A stretch of 64,000 bases of DNA. Origin: Akkermansiaceae bacterium (GTDB taxonomy: Bacteria > Verrucomicrobiota > Verrucomicrobiia > Verrucomicrobiales > DEV007). Under the pieces are notes generated by a model. The model was not told the DNA's origin, made no database searches, and saw nothing but the letters and a program-made list of their open reading frames with translations. This document shows, one piece after another, positions 44,081-51,976 of the stretch; the stretch's first letter is position 1, and each line of letters opens with the position of its first letter. Location of the stretch: NCBI GenBank assembly GCA_024233085.1, contig JACKQC010000007.1, positions 154,213 to 218,212 on the forward strand. Direction: 5' to 3'. Position numbers and translations under genes: made by a program.

Positions 44081-45010
44081 ATGGCAAACTTGGAAATGGA
44101 TGGCGGCATCAAGATCTACCTGCGTGAGATCGGGAAAACTCCGCTTTTGACTCGCGAAGAAGAGGTGGAACTGGCCGAGCGCATCAAAAAGGGCGACAAG
44201 GAAGCCCGCGCGCACATGATCAAAGCCAACCTGCGCCTCGTGGTGAAGATCGCCCAGGACTACGCCAACTACGGCCTGCCCCTGCTCGACCTGATCTCCG
44301 AGGGGAATATCGGCCTCATGAAGGCCGTGGAGCGCTTCGATCCGAACAAGGGCGGCAAGCTCTCGACCTACGCCGCGTGGTGGATCAAGCAATCCATCAA
44401 GCGCGCGCTCGCCAACCAGAGCAAGACCATCCGCCTGCCCGTCCACATGGTCGACAAAATCTCGAAGATGCGCCGCGTCGCCATGGTGCTCAGCGAGGAA
44501 CTCGGCCGTGAACCCACCGACGAGGAACTCGCCGAGGAAATCGGCATCGATCGCGCCAAGCTGTCCCACCTGAAGTCGGCCGCGCTGCGTCCCGCCTCGC
44601 TCGACGCGCCCATCAGCGACGACGACACCACCGAGTTCGGCGAAATCATCGGCGACGAGAAAGCCCAGACGCCGCTCGAGCTGCTCAGCCACAAAAACAT
44701 GCACATGCAGCTCGACGACCTCCTCGAGGTCCTCGACGAGCGCGAGCGCAAGATCATCGACGCCCGCTTCGGGCTCAACGGCCAGAAGCCCAAGACCCTC
44801 GAGGAAGTCGGCCAGGAATTCGGCGTCACCCGCGAACGCATCCGCCAGCTCCAGAATATCGCGCTGAAAAAACTCCGCCGCGCCCTCCAGAAAAAGGAAG
44901 ATCCCGGCCCGCGCCCGCTTCGCGGCGGTCGTGGCAAGGACGACGATTCCGAGGACGACGACGACGGTTTCTTCGACGACGCCGACGAGCACACCGTGCT
45001 CGCGGTCTGA
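44081..45010 (+). CDS. rpoD: Primary-type RNA polymerase sigma-70 factor with acidic C-terminal tail
   Basis: 309 residues from MANLEMDGG; the in-frame GTG at 43991 would add an atypical segment. Region 1.2 (IKIYLREIGKTPLLTREEEVEL), regions 2.1-2.4 (YANYGLPLLDLISEGNIGLMKAVERFDP and STYAAWWIKQSIKRALANQ), region 3 and region 4.2 (TLEEVGQEFGVTRERIRQLQ) are all present, as in RpoD/SigA. It lacks the long region 1.1. After region 4.2 there is an unusual extension of about 35 residues, rich in Asp (DDDSEDDDDGFFDDADEH). Most primary sigma factors end soon after region 4.2. The tail could affect core binding, promoter contact or regulator docking. Confidence 0.88.
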   Translation: MANLEMDGGIKIYLREIGKTPLLTREEEVELAERIKKGDKEARAHMIKANLRLVVKIAQDYANYGLPLLDLISEGNIGLMKAVERFDPNKGGKLSTYAAWWIKQSIKRALANQSKTIRLPVHMVDKISKMRRVAMVLSEELGREPTDEELAEEIGIDRAKLSHLKSAALRPASLDAPISDDDTTEFGEIIGDEKAQTPLELLSHKNMHMQLDDLLEVLDERERKIIDARFGLNGQKPKTLEEVGQEFGVTRERIRQLQNIALKKLRRALQKKEDPGPRPLRGGRGKDDDSEDDDDGFFDDADEHTVLAV

Positions 45011-45047
45011 GCCGAGCGCCGAATCGAAACAGCGAAAAAGGCCCGAA

Positions 45048-45074
45048 GGCGGCGAGGGCGGCGAGGGCGGCGAT
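45048..45074. repeat. Short tandem repeat, 9 bp x 3
   Basis: Three copies of GGCGGCGAG (the last ending in T) stand between the sigma-factor gene and the convergent acyltransferase. Probably replication slippage. Confidence 0.8.
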
Positions 45075-45087
45075 CTTTCGCCCCCGC

Positions 45088-46344
45088 TCAAAAAGGCGCG
45101 CCGCCCTCGCAGTCGTTCGCCGCATTGACCGCGTCGAGACCGCCCTGGATCGTTTCCTCCTGCGAACGGGTCAGGGCATTGACCGCGTTGCGGGCCTTGC
45201 GGGAAAATTCCTCCATCGACAGGGACAGATCGGCCGGCTCACCGATGTGGGCTGTCAGTCGCCGCGGGCCGAACGGCTGGCTCCACCGCGAATAGTGGTC
45301 CTCGGCGATTTTCTCGACCGTCTCCGCGTAGCGGTCGAGGGTCGGGTTTTCCGTGACGTAGGGACTCGCGTAGCTCCACATCCGAAAGGCCAGGATAGCC
45401 TCGTCCGCCCAACTCGCGGCGACCCGGTGGTCGCACTCCCTCTCCGGATCGAGGCGGATCTGGTGGATCGCGCCCCGGATGCGGCGGATGCGCTCGATCA
45501 GGCCGTCGGCCGGCTTTGGCTGGAGATCGATTTTGTCCTCGAGCCCGGCAACGATGCGTTCGATGCCTTCCTTGATGACCTCGACGATGTGGCCGTCCTC
45601 GGTTTCGAGCGACTCGGCCCGGGAGAGATAACCGCGTTGTCGCAGGTGTTTCGTCAAAAGCCGGCGACCGGTGCGAAGGAGTTCGTCGACCGGATCGGCG
45701 TCCGGGTCGGCGGCCTCGCCGACGGCCCGCGATACCTCCGCGAGCCGGGCACGGACGGCGCCGCGCACGTCCGTGAGGTGGGTGTATTTGAGCGACACCG
45801 GCACCACGTGGAGGGTGGACGGATCCGAGAGTTCCTTGCGCGCCTTGAGACCGAGAAAGGCCGCGCCTTCGAGGAAGGGCGTTACCCGGTCGTTGGTCAG
45901 GTAGACATTGCCCTCGGGAAAAATCGTCAGCCCGAAGCGGCCCGCTCCCAGGATCTCCAGCGCGGCCGCCATGGCTCGCCGGTCGCCGCCGTCGCGGTCG
46001 ACCGAGAAGGCGCCGCTGCGCTGCATGATCCAGGCCTGGAGTTTTCCCCGCAAAAAGACATCGTAGGCGGCCATGAAACACGTGCGGGCGCCGAGCCGGC
46101 GCTGAATCTCGACCATCACCTGCGGATCGCTGTGGGTCGGGTGATTGGCGACAAAAAGGAGCCGCTCCCCGCGCCGGGCGAGTTCGCGCGCCCGTTCCGC
46201 CTCTCCCTCGAGCCGGATCTCGGCGACGCGGTGCGCCGGCGAGGGCAGCAGACGGCGACGGTTGACCTGTCCGCCCAGCCACATCAGTGCGCGGCTTGGT
46301 TTCGGGGGAAAATAGCGGTAGGGCGCGTCGCTGAAATCGAGCAT
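45088..46344 (-). CDS. PlsC-like 1-acyl-glycerol-3-phosphate acyltransferase domain protein
   Basis: 418 residues. The acyltransferase part (about 50-200) has the family motifs FVANHPTHSDPQV (NHxxxxD block) and TIFPEGNVY (FPEG block). These transfer acyl chains to glycerol phosphates at the inner membrane. The second half (about 210-418) is helical, charged and not recognised; together they suggest a lipid-modifying enzyme of uncertain acceptor. No membrane segment is obvious. Convergent with the sigma-factor gene. Confidence 0.78.
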   Translation of the reverse strand: MLDFSDAPYRYFPPKPSRALMWLGGQVNRRRLLPSPAHRVAEIRLEGEAERARELARRGERLLFVANHPTHSDPQVMVEIQRRLGARTCFMAAYDVFLRGKLQAWIMQRSGAFSVDRDGGDRRAMAAALEILGAGRFGLTIFPEGNVYLTNDRVTPFLEGAAFLGLKARKELSDPSTLHVVPVSLKYTHLTDVRGAVRARLAEVSRAVGEAADPDADPVDELLRTGRRLLTKHLRQRGYLSRAESLETEDGHIVEVIKEGIERIVAGLEDKIDLQPKPADGLIERIRRIRGAIHQIRLDPERECDHRVAASWADEAILAFRMWSYASPYVTENPTLDRYAETVEKIAEDHYSRWSQPFGPRRLTAHIGEPADLSLSMEEFSRKARNAVNALTRSQEETIQGGLDAVNAANDCEGGAPF

Positions 46345-46393
46345 CGGCGAAAAGTCTCCGGGTCAGCGGCAAGCGAAGCAAAAGCGGGCGCCG

Positions 46394-46434
46394 GAGTCAA
46401 CAGGGTACGATGGGTGACCCAACCCTGTTGACTC
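46394..46434. repeat. 41-bp palindromic element in a divergent region
   Basis: Perfectly inverted outer arms GAGTCAACAGGGT and ACCCTGTTGACTC flank a 15-nt centre. It lies between the starts of the acyltransferase (46344, minus) and the GntP permease (46482, plus). Confidence 0.9.
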
Positions 46435-46481
46435 CGGCCGCCGGACTTGCGTCGGCGGGCGTTTTCCGGTAACACGCTTCG

Positions 46482-47834
46482 GTGTCCCCGTTTCTGTTGC
46501 TCCTCATCGGCATGGCTGTCGTCATCGGCGGCATCCTCGTGCTGAGACTCCACGCCTTTCTCGCCTTGGTTTTCGCCGCGCTCGCCGTGGCGGCGTTGAC
46601 ACCGGTGGCGGCGGACGCGCCCTCCGCCGTCGAGCGCGTCGCGGCCGGCCTCGGCAAGGGCTTCTCGAATCTCGCGATCCTCATCGCCATGGCGGCCATC
46701 ATCGGGAAATGCCTGCTCGACTCCGGCGGCGCCGAGCGCATCGTGCTGACCCTGCGCGGCTGGTTCGGAGAAAAGGGCACGCCGGCCGCCTTCGCCGCGA
46801 GCGGATTCACGCTCGGCATCCCCGTTTTCTTCGACACGGTTTTCTACCTGCTGATGCCGCTGGGAAAGGCGCTGCGGATGCGATCGGGACGGGACTACCT
46901 GCTTTACATCCTCGCCATCGTCTGCGGCGCGACCATGGCGCACTCGCTGGTGCCGCCCACTCCGGGACCGCTACTCGTCGCGTCGGCGCTGAAGGTCGAT
47001 CTCGGCGCGATGATGCTCGGCGGTCTCGCCGTGGGGTCGGTGACGGTCGCGTGCGGCTACCTCTACGCCCTGTGGGCGAACCGGCGCTGGGAAATCCCCC
47101 TGCGGCCCTCGGCTGAGCTGGACGAGGAGGCGCTCGCCGCCATGGCCGATCGCGACCCGTCGAAACTGCCGCCGTTCTGGGCCTCGATTCTGCCCATTCT
47201 GCTGCCCGTGATTCTCGTGGGAGGAAAATCGATCGCCGAGGTGTTCGAGAGGAAAAACGCGTTCCTCGCCGTGGCCGGCGACAAGAACGTCGCGCTCATT
47301 CTTTCGGCCCTGGGGGGAATGGCGCTGCTTTTCGTGTGGAAAAACCGGTCGCTCGAGCAGCTGGCCGAATCCGTCCAGGATGCCCTCGCCAGCGGCGGGG
47401 TGATCCTGCTGATCACCTCGGCGGGCACCGCCTTCGGAACGGTGCTGAAGGACACCGGCATCGCCGACGCCGTGGTCGCGCTGCTGCCGGAACAGCGCTC
47501 GGTCCTGCTCATCCTGGTGGCCTATTTCATCACCGCCGCGGTGCGGACCGCGCAGGGCTCGGCGACGGTGGCGATGATCACCTCGGTCGGCATCGTGGCG
47601 CCCATCGCGGCGTCGGCGCCGCTCGGTTTTCATCCCGTCTATCTCGCCCTGGCGATCGGCTGCGGATCGAAGCCGATCATGTGGGCGAACGACAGCGGCT
47701 TCTGGATCATCGGCCGCATGTCTGGCATGACGCCGATGGAGACCTTCAAGACGGCGAGCGTGCAGATGATCGTGATGTCGCTGGCGGGTCTCGCGGTGGT
47801 GCTCGCGGGCGCGGTGTTCTTTCCGATGGGCTGA
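46482..47834 (+). CDS. GntP-family permease (gluconate/organic-acid:H+ symporter)
   Basis: 450 residues, GTG start. Around 12 membrane segments, for example FLLLLIGMAVVIGGILVL and AFLALVFAALAVAAL. The family signature ASGFTLGIPVFFDTVFYLLMPLG, then HSLVPPTPGPL, RTAQGSATVAMITSVGIV and KPIMWANDSGFWI are those of GntP/GntT. The substrate could be gluconate or a related sugar acid such as idonate or 2-keto acids. No kinase or dehydrogenase for such acids is next to it, so the actual substrate stays open. Confidence 0.9.
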   Translation: MSPFLLLLIGMAVVIGGILVLRLHAFLALVFAALAVAALTPVAADAPSAVERVAAGLGKGFSNLAILIAMAAIIGKCLLDSGGAERIVLTLRGWFGEKGTPAAFAASGFTLGIPVFFDTVFYLLMPLGKALRMRSGRDYLLYILAIVCGATMAHSLVPPTPGPLLVASALKVDLGAMMLGGLAVGSVTVACGYLYALWANRRWEIPLRPSAELDEEALAAMADRDPSKLPPFWASILPILLPVILVGGKSIAEVFERKNAFLAVAGDKNVALILSALGGMALLFVWKNRSLEQLAESVQDALASGGVILLITSAGTAFGTVLKDTGIADAVVALLPEQRSVLLILVAYFITAAVRTAQGSATVAMITSVGIVAPIAASAPLGFHPVYLALAIGCGSKPIMWANDSGFWIIGRMSGMTPMETFKTASVQMIVMSLAGLAVVLAGAVFFPMG

Positions 47835-47841
47835 GACGGCT

Positions 47842-49308
47842 TCAATTCGCTCCGGCTTCTTCCGGCGGTTCCGGCCACGCGGGCGACGGGGTCGTGGTTT
47901 TCCAATCCGGATCGTCCTCCTTCCCGAGGAAAACGCCGCCGCCGCTGGCGAAGGCGAGTCGCCGGAGCGACAGGGGCGCGGGGCCCAGCTCGAAGGGCAT
48001 GCGGACGTAAAGCCGGACGCCCGCCTCGCGGATGGCGAGGGCGAGGAGATTTTCGTCGATGCCCTGGGTCCCGTAGTCGCCTCCGCCGGTGTAGCCGTTG
48101 GTGAAAAGATAAATCGCCTCGACCCGGTGTTCGCGGACGAGTTTCGCCGCCGCGACGGCGAAGGGATCGGGACCTTCGGGCCGCTTCCGGTTTCGCGGCA
48201 GTTCGCCAAACGCGTTCGCGATCACCCGCCCCGAATCGTTCGCGTGGGCGTCGCGAAATTCCCGGGTTTCCGCGACCACCCGGCCGAGATCGGCGGCATA
48301 GCTCAGCCGCCAGTCTCGGGTCGGGCGCCCCTCGAGGTCCCTGAGGCGATCGAGGTCGCTTTTCACGTAGCCGAAACCGAAAAGCACGCCGATTTTGCCC
48401 GCCGCGACGCGGGAGAGATCGGTTTCGATGGAATCCCTTTCGCTCAGCTCCGCGAGCACCGCCTTCGACCGGCGGGCGAGGGACTGTTCGTCGAGGTAGG
48501 GTGTCAGGGTCGATTCCAGCAACCAGCGTCGCCCGGTGACGCGCGTCGGCCATTCCTCTTTCGGCCGGAAAAAATTCAGGCGATGAGCCTGTCTCAGGTC
48601 GTTCATCCAGGTCGTGTCGAAGAAGGCCTCCCGCGTGGCGAGGCCCATCCGACGAAGCAGCGCCGCGTTTCCGATGCGGTGGGGAAAAGCGACCGATTCG
48701 CGGAACTCGTTCGGCGGCGTCATCCACGAGCGGATCATGACTCCCCGGCCGTCGGCCACCAGTCGGAACCAGTCGGTCGGGATATTTTTCGGGTCGAGCG
48801 GATCGGCCTCCGGGGGCGGCGGTTTCGACACCCAGGAATCCCCGGCCTGCAACTGGTCCTGCCAGAGATTCCGGATGACGAGCCGGCGCCGGGGACGGCC
48901 TTCGACACGGGTTTCGAGGAGTTTTTCGATCGCGAAAAAACCGCCCCCGTCCTGCCTCCCGCGCAGCGCCGTGATCCAATAGACGGTGTCGGCGCCCTCT
49001 TCCTCGAAGAGTTCTTTCAGCCGGTAAAGGGCGTTCCCGCTGGCCGGGACGGCGAGGGAGCCTTCCTTGTCCAGCGAAGCATCCGCGATTTCCCGGAACG
49101 CGACCGTCGGGCCGCCGATGGAATCCAGTTCGGCGTTGAGAAACCGGATCTCCTTGCGGACCTGGGGGACGAGGAAGCCCATCTCGGCCGAGACATCGAG
49201 CAGGATGCCCAGCCGGCCGGGATTTTCATCCGTCACCTTCGGCTCCGCACCCGCGTTCGCGGCGACGAGGAAACCGAGCAGGAAGGGAATGGGAAACGAA
49301 AAACGCAC
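47842..49308 (-). CDS. Secreted protein with von Willebrand A-like domain
   Basis: 488 residues from the GTG at 49308, which gives the signal peptide RFSFPIPFLLGFLVAANAGA; GTG at 49326 would only lengthen the leader. The N-terminal segment GRLGILLDVSAEMGF has the metal-site DxSxx-like pattern of VWA domains (DVSAEM). The rest includes helices, a segment REHRVEAIYLFTNGYTGGGDY and GTQGIDENLLALAIREAGVRLYVRM, also consistent with a VWA-type sheet. No known enzyme motif. Convergent with the GntP permease, 7 bp away. Confidence 0.6.
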   Translation of the reverse strand: MRFSFPIPFLLGFLVAANAGAEPKVTDENPGRLGILLDVSAEMGFLVPQVRKEIRFLNAELDSIGGPTVAFREIADASLDKEGSLAVPASGNALYRLKELFEEEGADTVYWITALRGRQDGGGFFAIEKLLETRVEGRPRRRLVIRNLWQDQLQAGDSWVSKPPPPEADPLDPKNIPTDWFRLVADGRGVMIRSWMTPPNEFRESVAFPHRIGNAALLRRMGLATREAFFDTTWMNDLRQAHRLNFFRPKEEWPTRVTGRRWLLESTLTPYLDEQSLARRSKAVLAELSERDSIETDLSRVAAGKIGVLFGFGYVKSDLDRLRDLEGRPTRDWRLSYAADLGRVVAETREFRDAHANDSGRVIANAFGELPRNRKRPEGPDPFAVAAAKLVREHRVEAIYLFTNGYTGGGDYGTQGIDENLLALAIREAGVRLYVRMPFELGPAPLSLRRLAFASGGGVFLGKEDDPDWKTTTPSPAWPEPPEEAGAN

Positions 49309-49419
49309 GGGCGACAATTCTCTCACACAAGCACCCCGAACTGGTTTGGCAAATCGACCGGGCTCCGGGAAGAGCCTTTTGGGAATCGCTTCCCCGTTTC
49401 GGCATCGCACTCGGGACGG

Positions 49420-51825
49420 TCACTCGTATCGCAGCCGGGCCGTGAGCGTCGCCTTCGCGGACGAACGAAAGCGAATCCAGTAGGCCTGGAACGCCTCGGG
49501 AAAGACCTCCTCGAACGGCCCGCCGGTGGCGAGTTCAACTTCTCGGTAAGGCATCCAGTCTCCGGCGCCGGAAATGTCGATCTCGACGGTGACGGTCGTC
49601 GGCTGCCCGGCTTCGAGCGTCAGGGTCTTGCGGTCGTATCCGGTCATCAGGTAGGGATCGGAGACCGCGCCGGCCTCGACGGCGGTGTCTTTCCAGGGAC
49701 CTCCGACCCCGACGGGCTTGCCGAGTTCCCAAATGTCGTCGATCGCGCCCGCCCAGAGGCCGGTCTCGCCGTCGTCGCCGCGAATGAGGTGGGGATTGTC
49801 GCCCGCGCCCTCCAGGGCGACGCCGGAAACCACGAACAACCCGCGGTAGCCGCAGTAATCGGAGATCCAAAGGTTGTGGGTCGCGACGGGCCGCACGCGG
49901 CCAAATCCGCCGGCATTGTTGGCCGGCAGTTCGAAAAAGGTGCCGTGGCAGTTGAACAAGTCGCGTTCCGTGGCGACCTCGCGACAGAGACGGGGAAACC
50001 CGAGCGGCCCCGGCGCGGTGAAGGCGTCGTTTTTCGGCAGCCGAAAGCGCTGGCCGTTGTCGTCGATGTAGATGACGGAGGCGTCGTCGACCGCCAGCAC
50101 CCCGTCGCGTGAGGGGATCGCGGCGTGCGTCTTCAGCCAGCGATGCGCGTTTTCGTCCTCGACACGGCGGAGCCGCAGTCCGGCGTCGAGCGCGTAAAGG
50201 CCGAGGTCGCCGTCCGGAGTGGTCGCCGCGAAGTGCAGATCGCGCTTGTTCTCGCCGCGGGCGCGAACGATTCCGCCCGTCACCGCCGCGTCGCCGGGAC
50301 GGGCGAGGCCGGCGAATTTCGCGGCCCCGGGGGTCACGGCGCGCGTATCGTCCGCGGCGAAATGGAACCAGGCGGTCGCCCGTTTCAGCGGGACGGACGA
50401 TTTGACCCGGATCCAGACCCCCGGGAGATCGCGGTCGAATCCGTGCCAGGCATAACCGTCGACCTGTTTTTCGACGAGCGTTCGCCAGTGGCCGTCTCCC
50501 TTTTCGTCGATCTCGAAAGTCAGCGTCGCCGGCGTCTCGGCGAACAGATGGACCGCCCTGCGCGCGAAGCCCGAGAAGAGGAACGGATCGGACGGTTCCC
50601 CCGCCGCGACGGCGTCGTTCAGCCAGACCGCGCCGCGCCCGATCGCGGGGCCGAGGCGGTCGATCCTTTCCGGCTCGACGAACCAGAGATTGGACTGCGA
50701 CTGCGGGCCGGCGATCTCGCCTTTGGCGCGCCGCTTGTTGAGGAACTCGTTCTTGGCCGAGTCGTCGCAGCCGAACACGACGCGGTCGTTCCAGCGGCAG
50801 AAGTCGCCGATGACCTTGAGATAGGTGGAACGGGGCGCGATGCCGGCGGTGTTCGATGCGGCAAAGGTCTTTGGGAATTTCCAGAACATCCCGTGCATCG
50901 TCATGAGCAGCTCGTCGCCCTCGCCGATCTCGCGGATGCGGGGCCATTCGGTGTTCCAGCCGTGGGCGCCGTCGTAGCTGTGGCTCGCCTTCGGCAGGCG
51001 AAAGCGGTGCCAGTCTCCGCCGTCGAGCAGCATCAGGATCAGTGAGCGCGCGTCCCAGCCGACCGCCCAGACCGGGTCGGTCGCCGGTTGTTCGTTCCCG
51101 TAAATCCCGCCGGGGCCGGTGACCTCGGTGAACTGGTTGCGGAGCACGATCTTCCAGTCGCCGCCGCCGTTCCATTCGGCGAGGACGCCGGACTCGACGA
51201 AGGGATTTCGCTGCGCCTCGCGGCCGTGCTCGCCGTTGTTCGCGTAGATCAGGCGGCCCTGGCCCGAGTAGAGCCCCTTTCCGTGGTAGCCGGGCAGGCC
51301 GGCCTTCGGTTCCCTGCCCGGGTCGGCCTCGTCGTAAAAGATCGGCGTGACTTTCAACGTGTGAACGTCCACCTCGTGGAGCGCCTCCTCCATCGAGGCG
51401 TAGTAGATCTTGTTCGCCGGATCGGTGAGATGCCGGGCGTTTCCCGTGGGTCGTCCGAACATCTCGGAAAACGGAATCGCGCGCGCCTTTCCGTCTCCGT
51501 CGATCGCGTAGGGACCGATGAAGAGCTGCTTCGACTCGCGGTGGATCATGCGGTTGGCCGGCGTGCCGCCCTGCGATTCGGGCCGGACGATCTGCTCCAG
51601 ATCGGGCGTGATTTCGTAGAGCTTGTCGGTCGAGCCCTTCGGCGCGTGCGGCGCGTAGGTGACGACCCAGAGCCGGCCGGCCCAGGGAACGACGGCGCCG
51701 GTGCCGCATTCGCCCTCGTCGTTGAAGGTCGCGAGATGCGGATAGATGCCGCTGAGATTCGGCGGCTCGGCGGCGGCGGCGGTCGCGGCGACGGCACAGA
51801 GGAAGATCTGGGGGAGAAATTTCAT
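49420..51825 (-). CDS. Large secreted protein of unknown function
   Basis: 801 residues from MKFLPQIFLCAV, ending its signal peptide near AAAAEPPN. The body has many WFVE, LWVVTYAPH and GKGLYSGQGRLIYAN-type beta segments with Gly-Asp turns, typical of propeller or beta-sandwich proteins. Two similar segments resembling carbohydrate-binding modules (FLFSGFARRAVHL and YLMTGYDRKTLTLEAG, each followed by T/V-E-I-D-x-x-G-x-G-x-W) suggest an internal repeat. It lies divergent to the FAD oxidoreductase. Function unknown; I expect action on sugar-like material because of its neighbours. Confidence 0.62.
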   Translation of the reverse strand: MKFLPQIFLCAVAATAAAAEPPNLSGIYPHLATFNDEGECGTGAVVPWAGRLWVVTYAPHAPKGSTDKLYEITPDLEQIVRPESQGGTPANRMIHRESKQLFIGPYAIDGDGKARAIPFSEMFGRPTGNARHLTDPANKIYYASMEEALHEVDVHTLKVTPIFYDEADPGREPKAGLPGYHGKGLYSGQGRLIYANNGEHGREAQRNPFVESGVLAEWNGGGDWKIVLRNQFTEVTGPGGIYGNEQPATDPVWAVGWDARSLILMLLDGGDWHRFRLPKASHSYDGAHGWNTEWPRIREIGEGDELLMTMHGMFWKFPKTFAASNTAGIAPRSTYLKVIGDFCRWNDRVVFGCDDSAKNEFLNKRRAKGEIAGPQSQSNLWFVEPERIDRLGPAIGRGAVWLNDAVAAGEPSDPFLFSGFARRAVHLFAETPATLTFEIDEKGDGHWRTLVEKQVDGYAWHGFDRDLPGVWIRVKSSVPLKRATAWFHFAADDTRAVTPGAAKFAGLARPGDAAVTGGIVRARGENKRDLHFAATTPDGDLGLYALDAGLRLRRVEDENAHRWLKTHAAIPSRDGVLAVDDASVIYIDDNGQRFRLPKNDAFTAPGPLGFPRLCREVATERDLFNCHGTFFELPANNAGGFGRVRPVATHNLWISDYCGYRGLFVVSGVALEGAGDNPHLIRGDDGETGLWAGAIDDIWELGKPVGVGGPWKDTAVEAGAVSDPYLMTGYDRKTLTLEAGQPTTVTVEIDISGAGDWMPYREVELATGGPFEEVFPEAFQAYWIRFRSSAKATLTARLRYE

Positions 51826-51884
51826 GAAGGAGGGCAAAAATAGCCCCGCGGGCCGTGTTGCGACATCGTTTTCGAGCCGGAACG

Positions 51885-51925
51885 GACCCGACAGGGTTGA
51901 CTCGTTCACCTAACCCTGTTGGGTC
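51885..51925. repeat. 41-bp palindromic element in a divergent region
   Basis: Arms GACCCGACAGGGT and ACCCTGTTGGGTC (one mismatch) flank a 15-nt centre. It lies between the large secreted gene (start 51825, minus) and the FAD oxidoreductase (start 51977, plus), about 50 bp from each start. Confidence 0.88.
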
Positions 51926-51976
51926 GGTGCTCGTTCGCGTCTTTGACGGGCGGGTTTCGGGTGGTTAAGACGAGGC

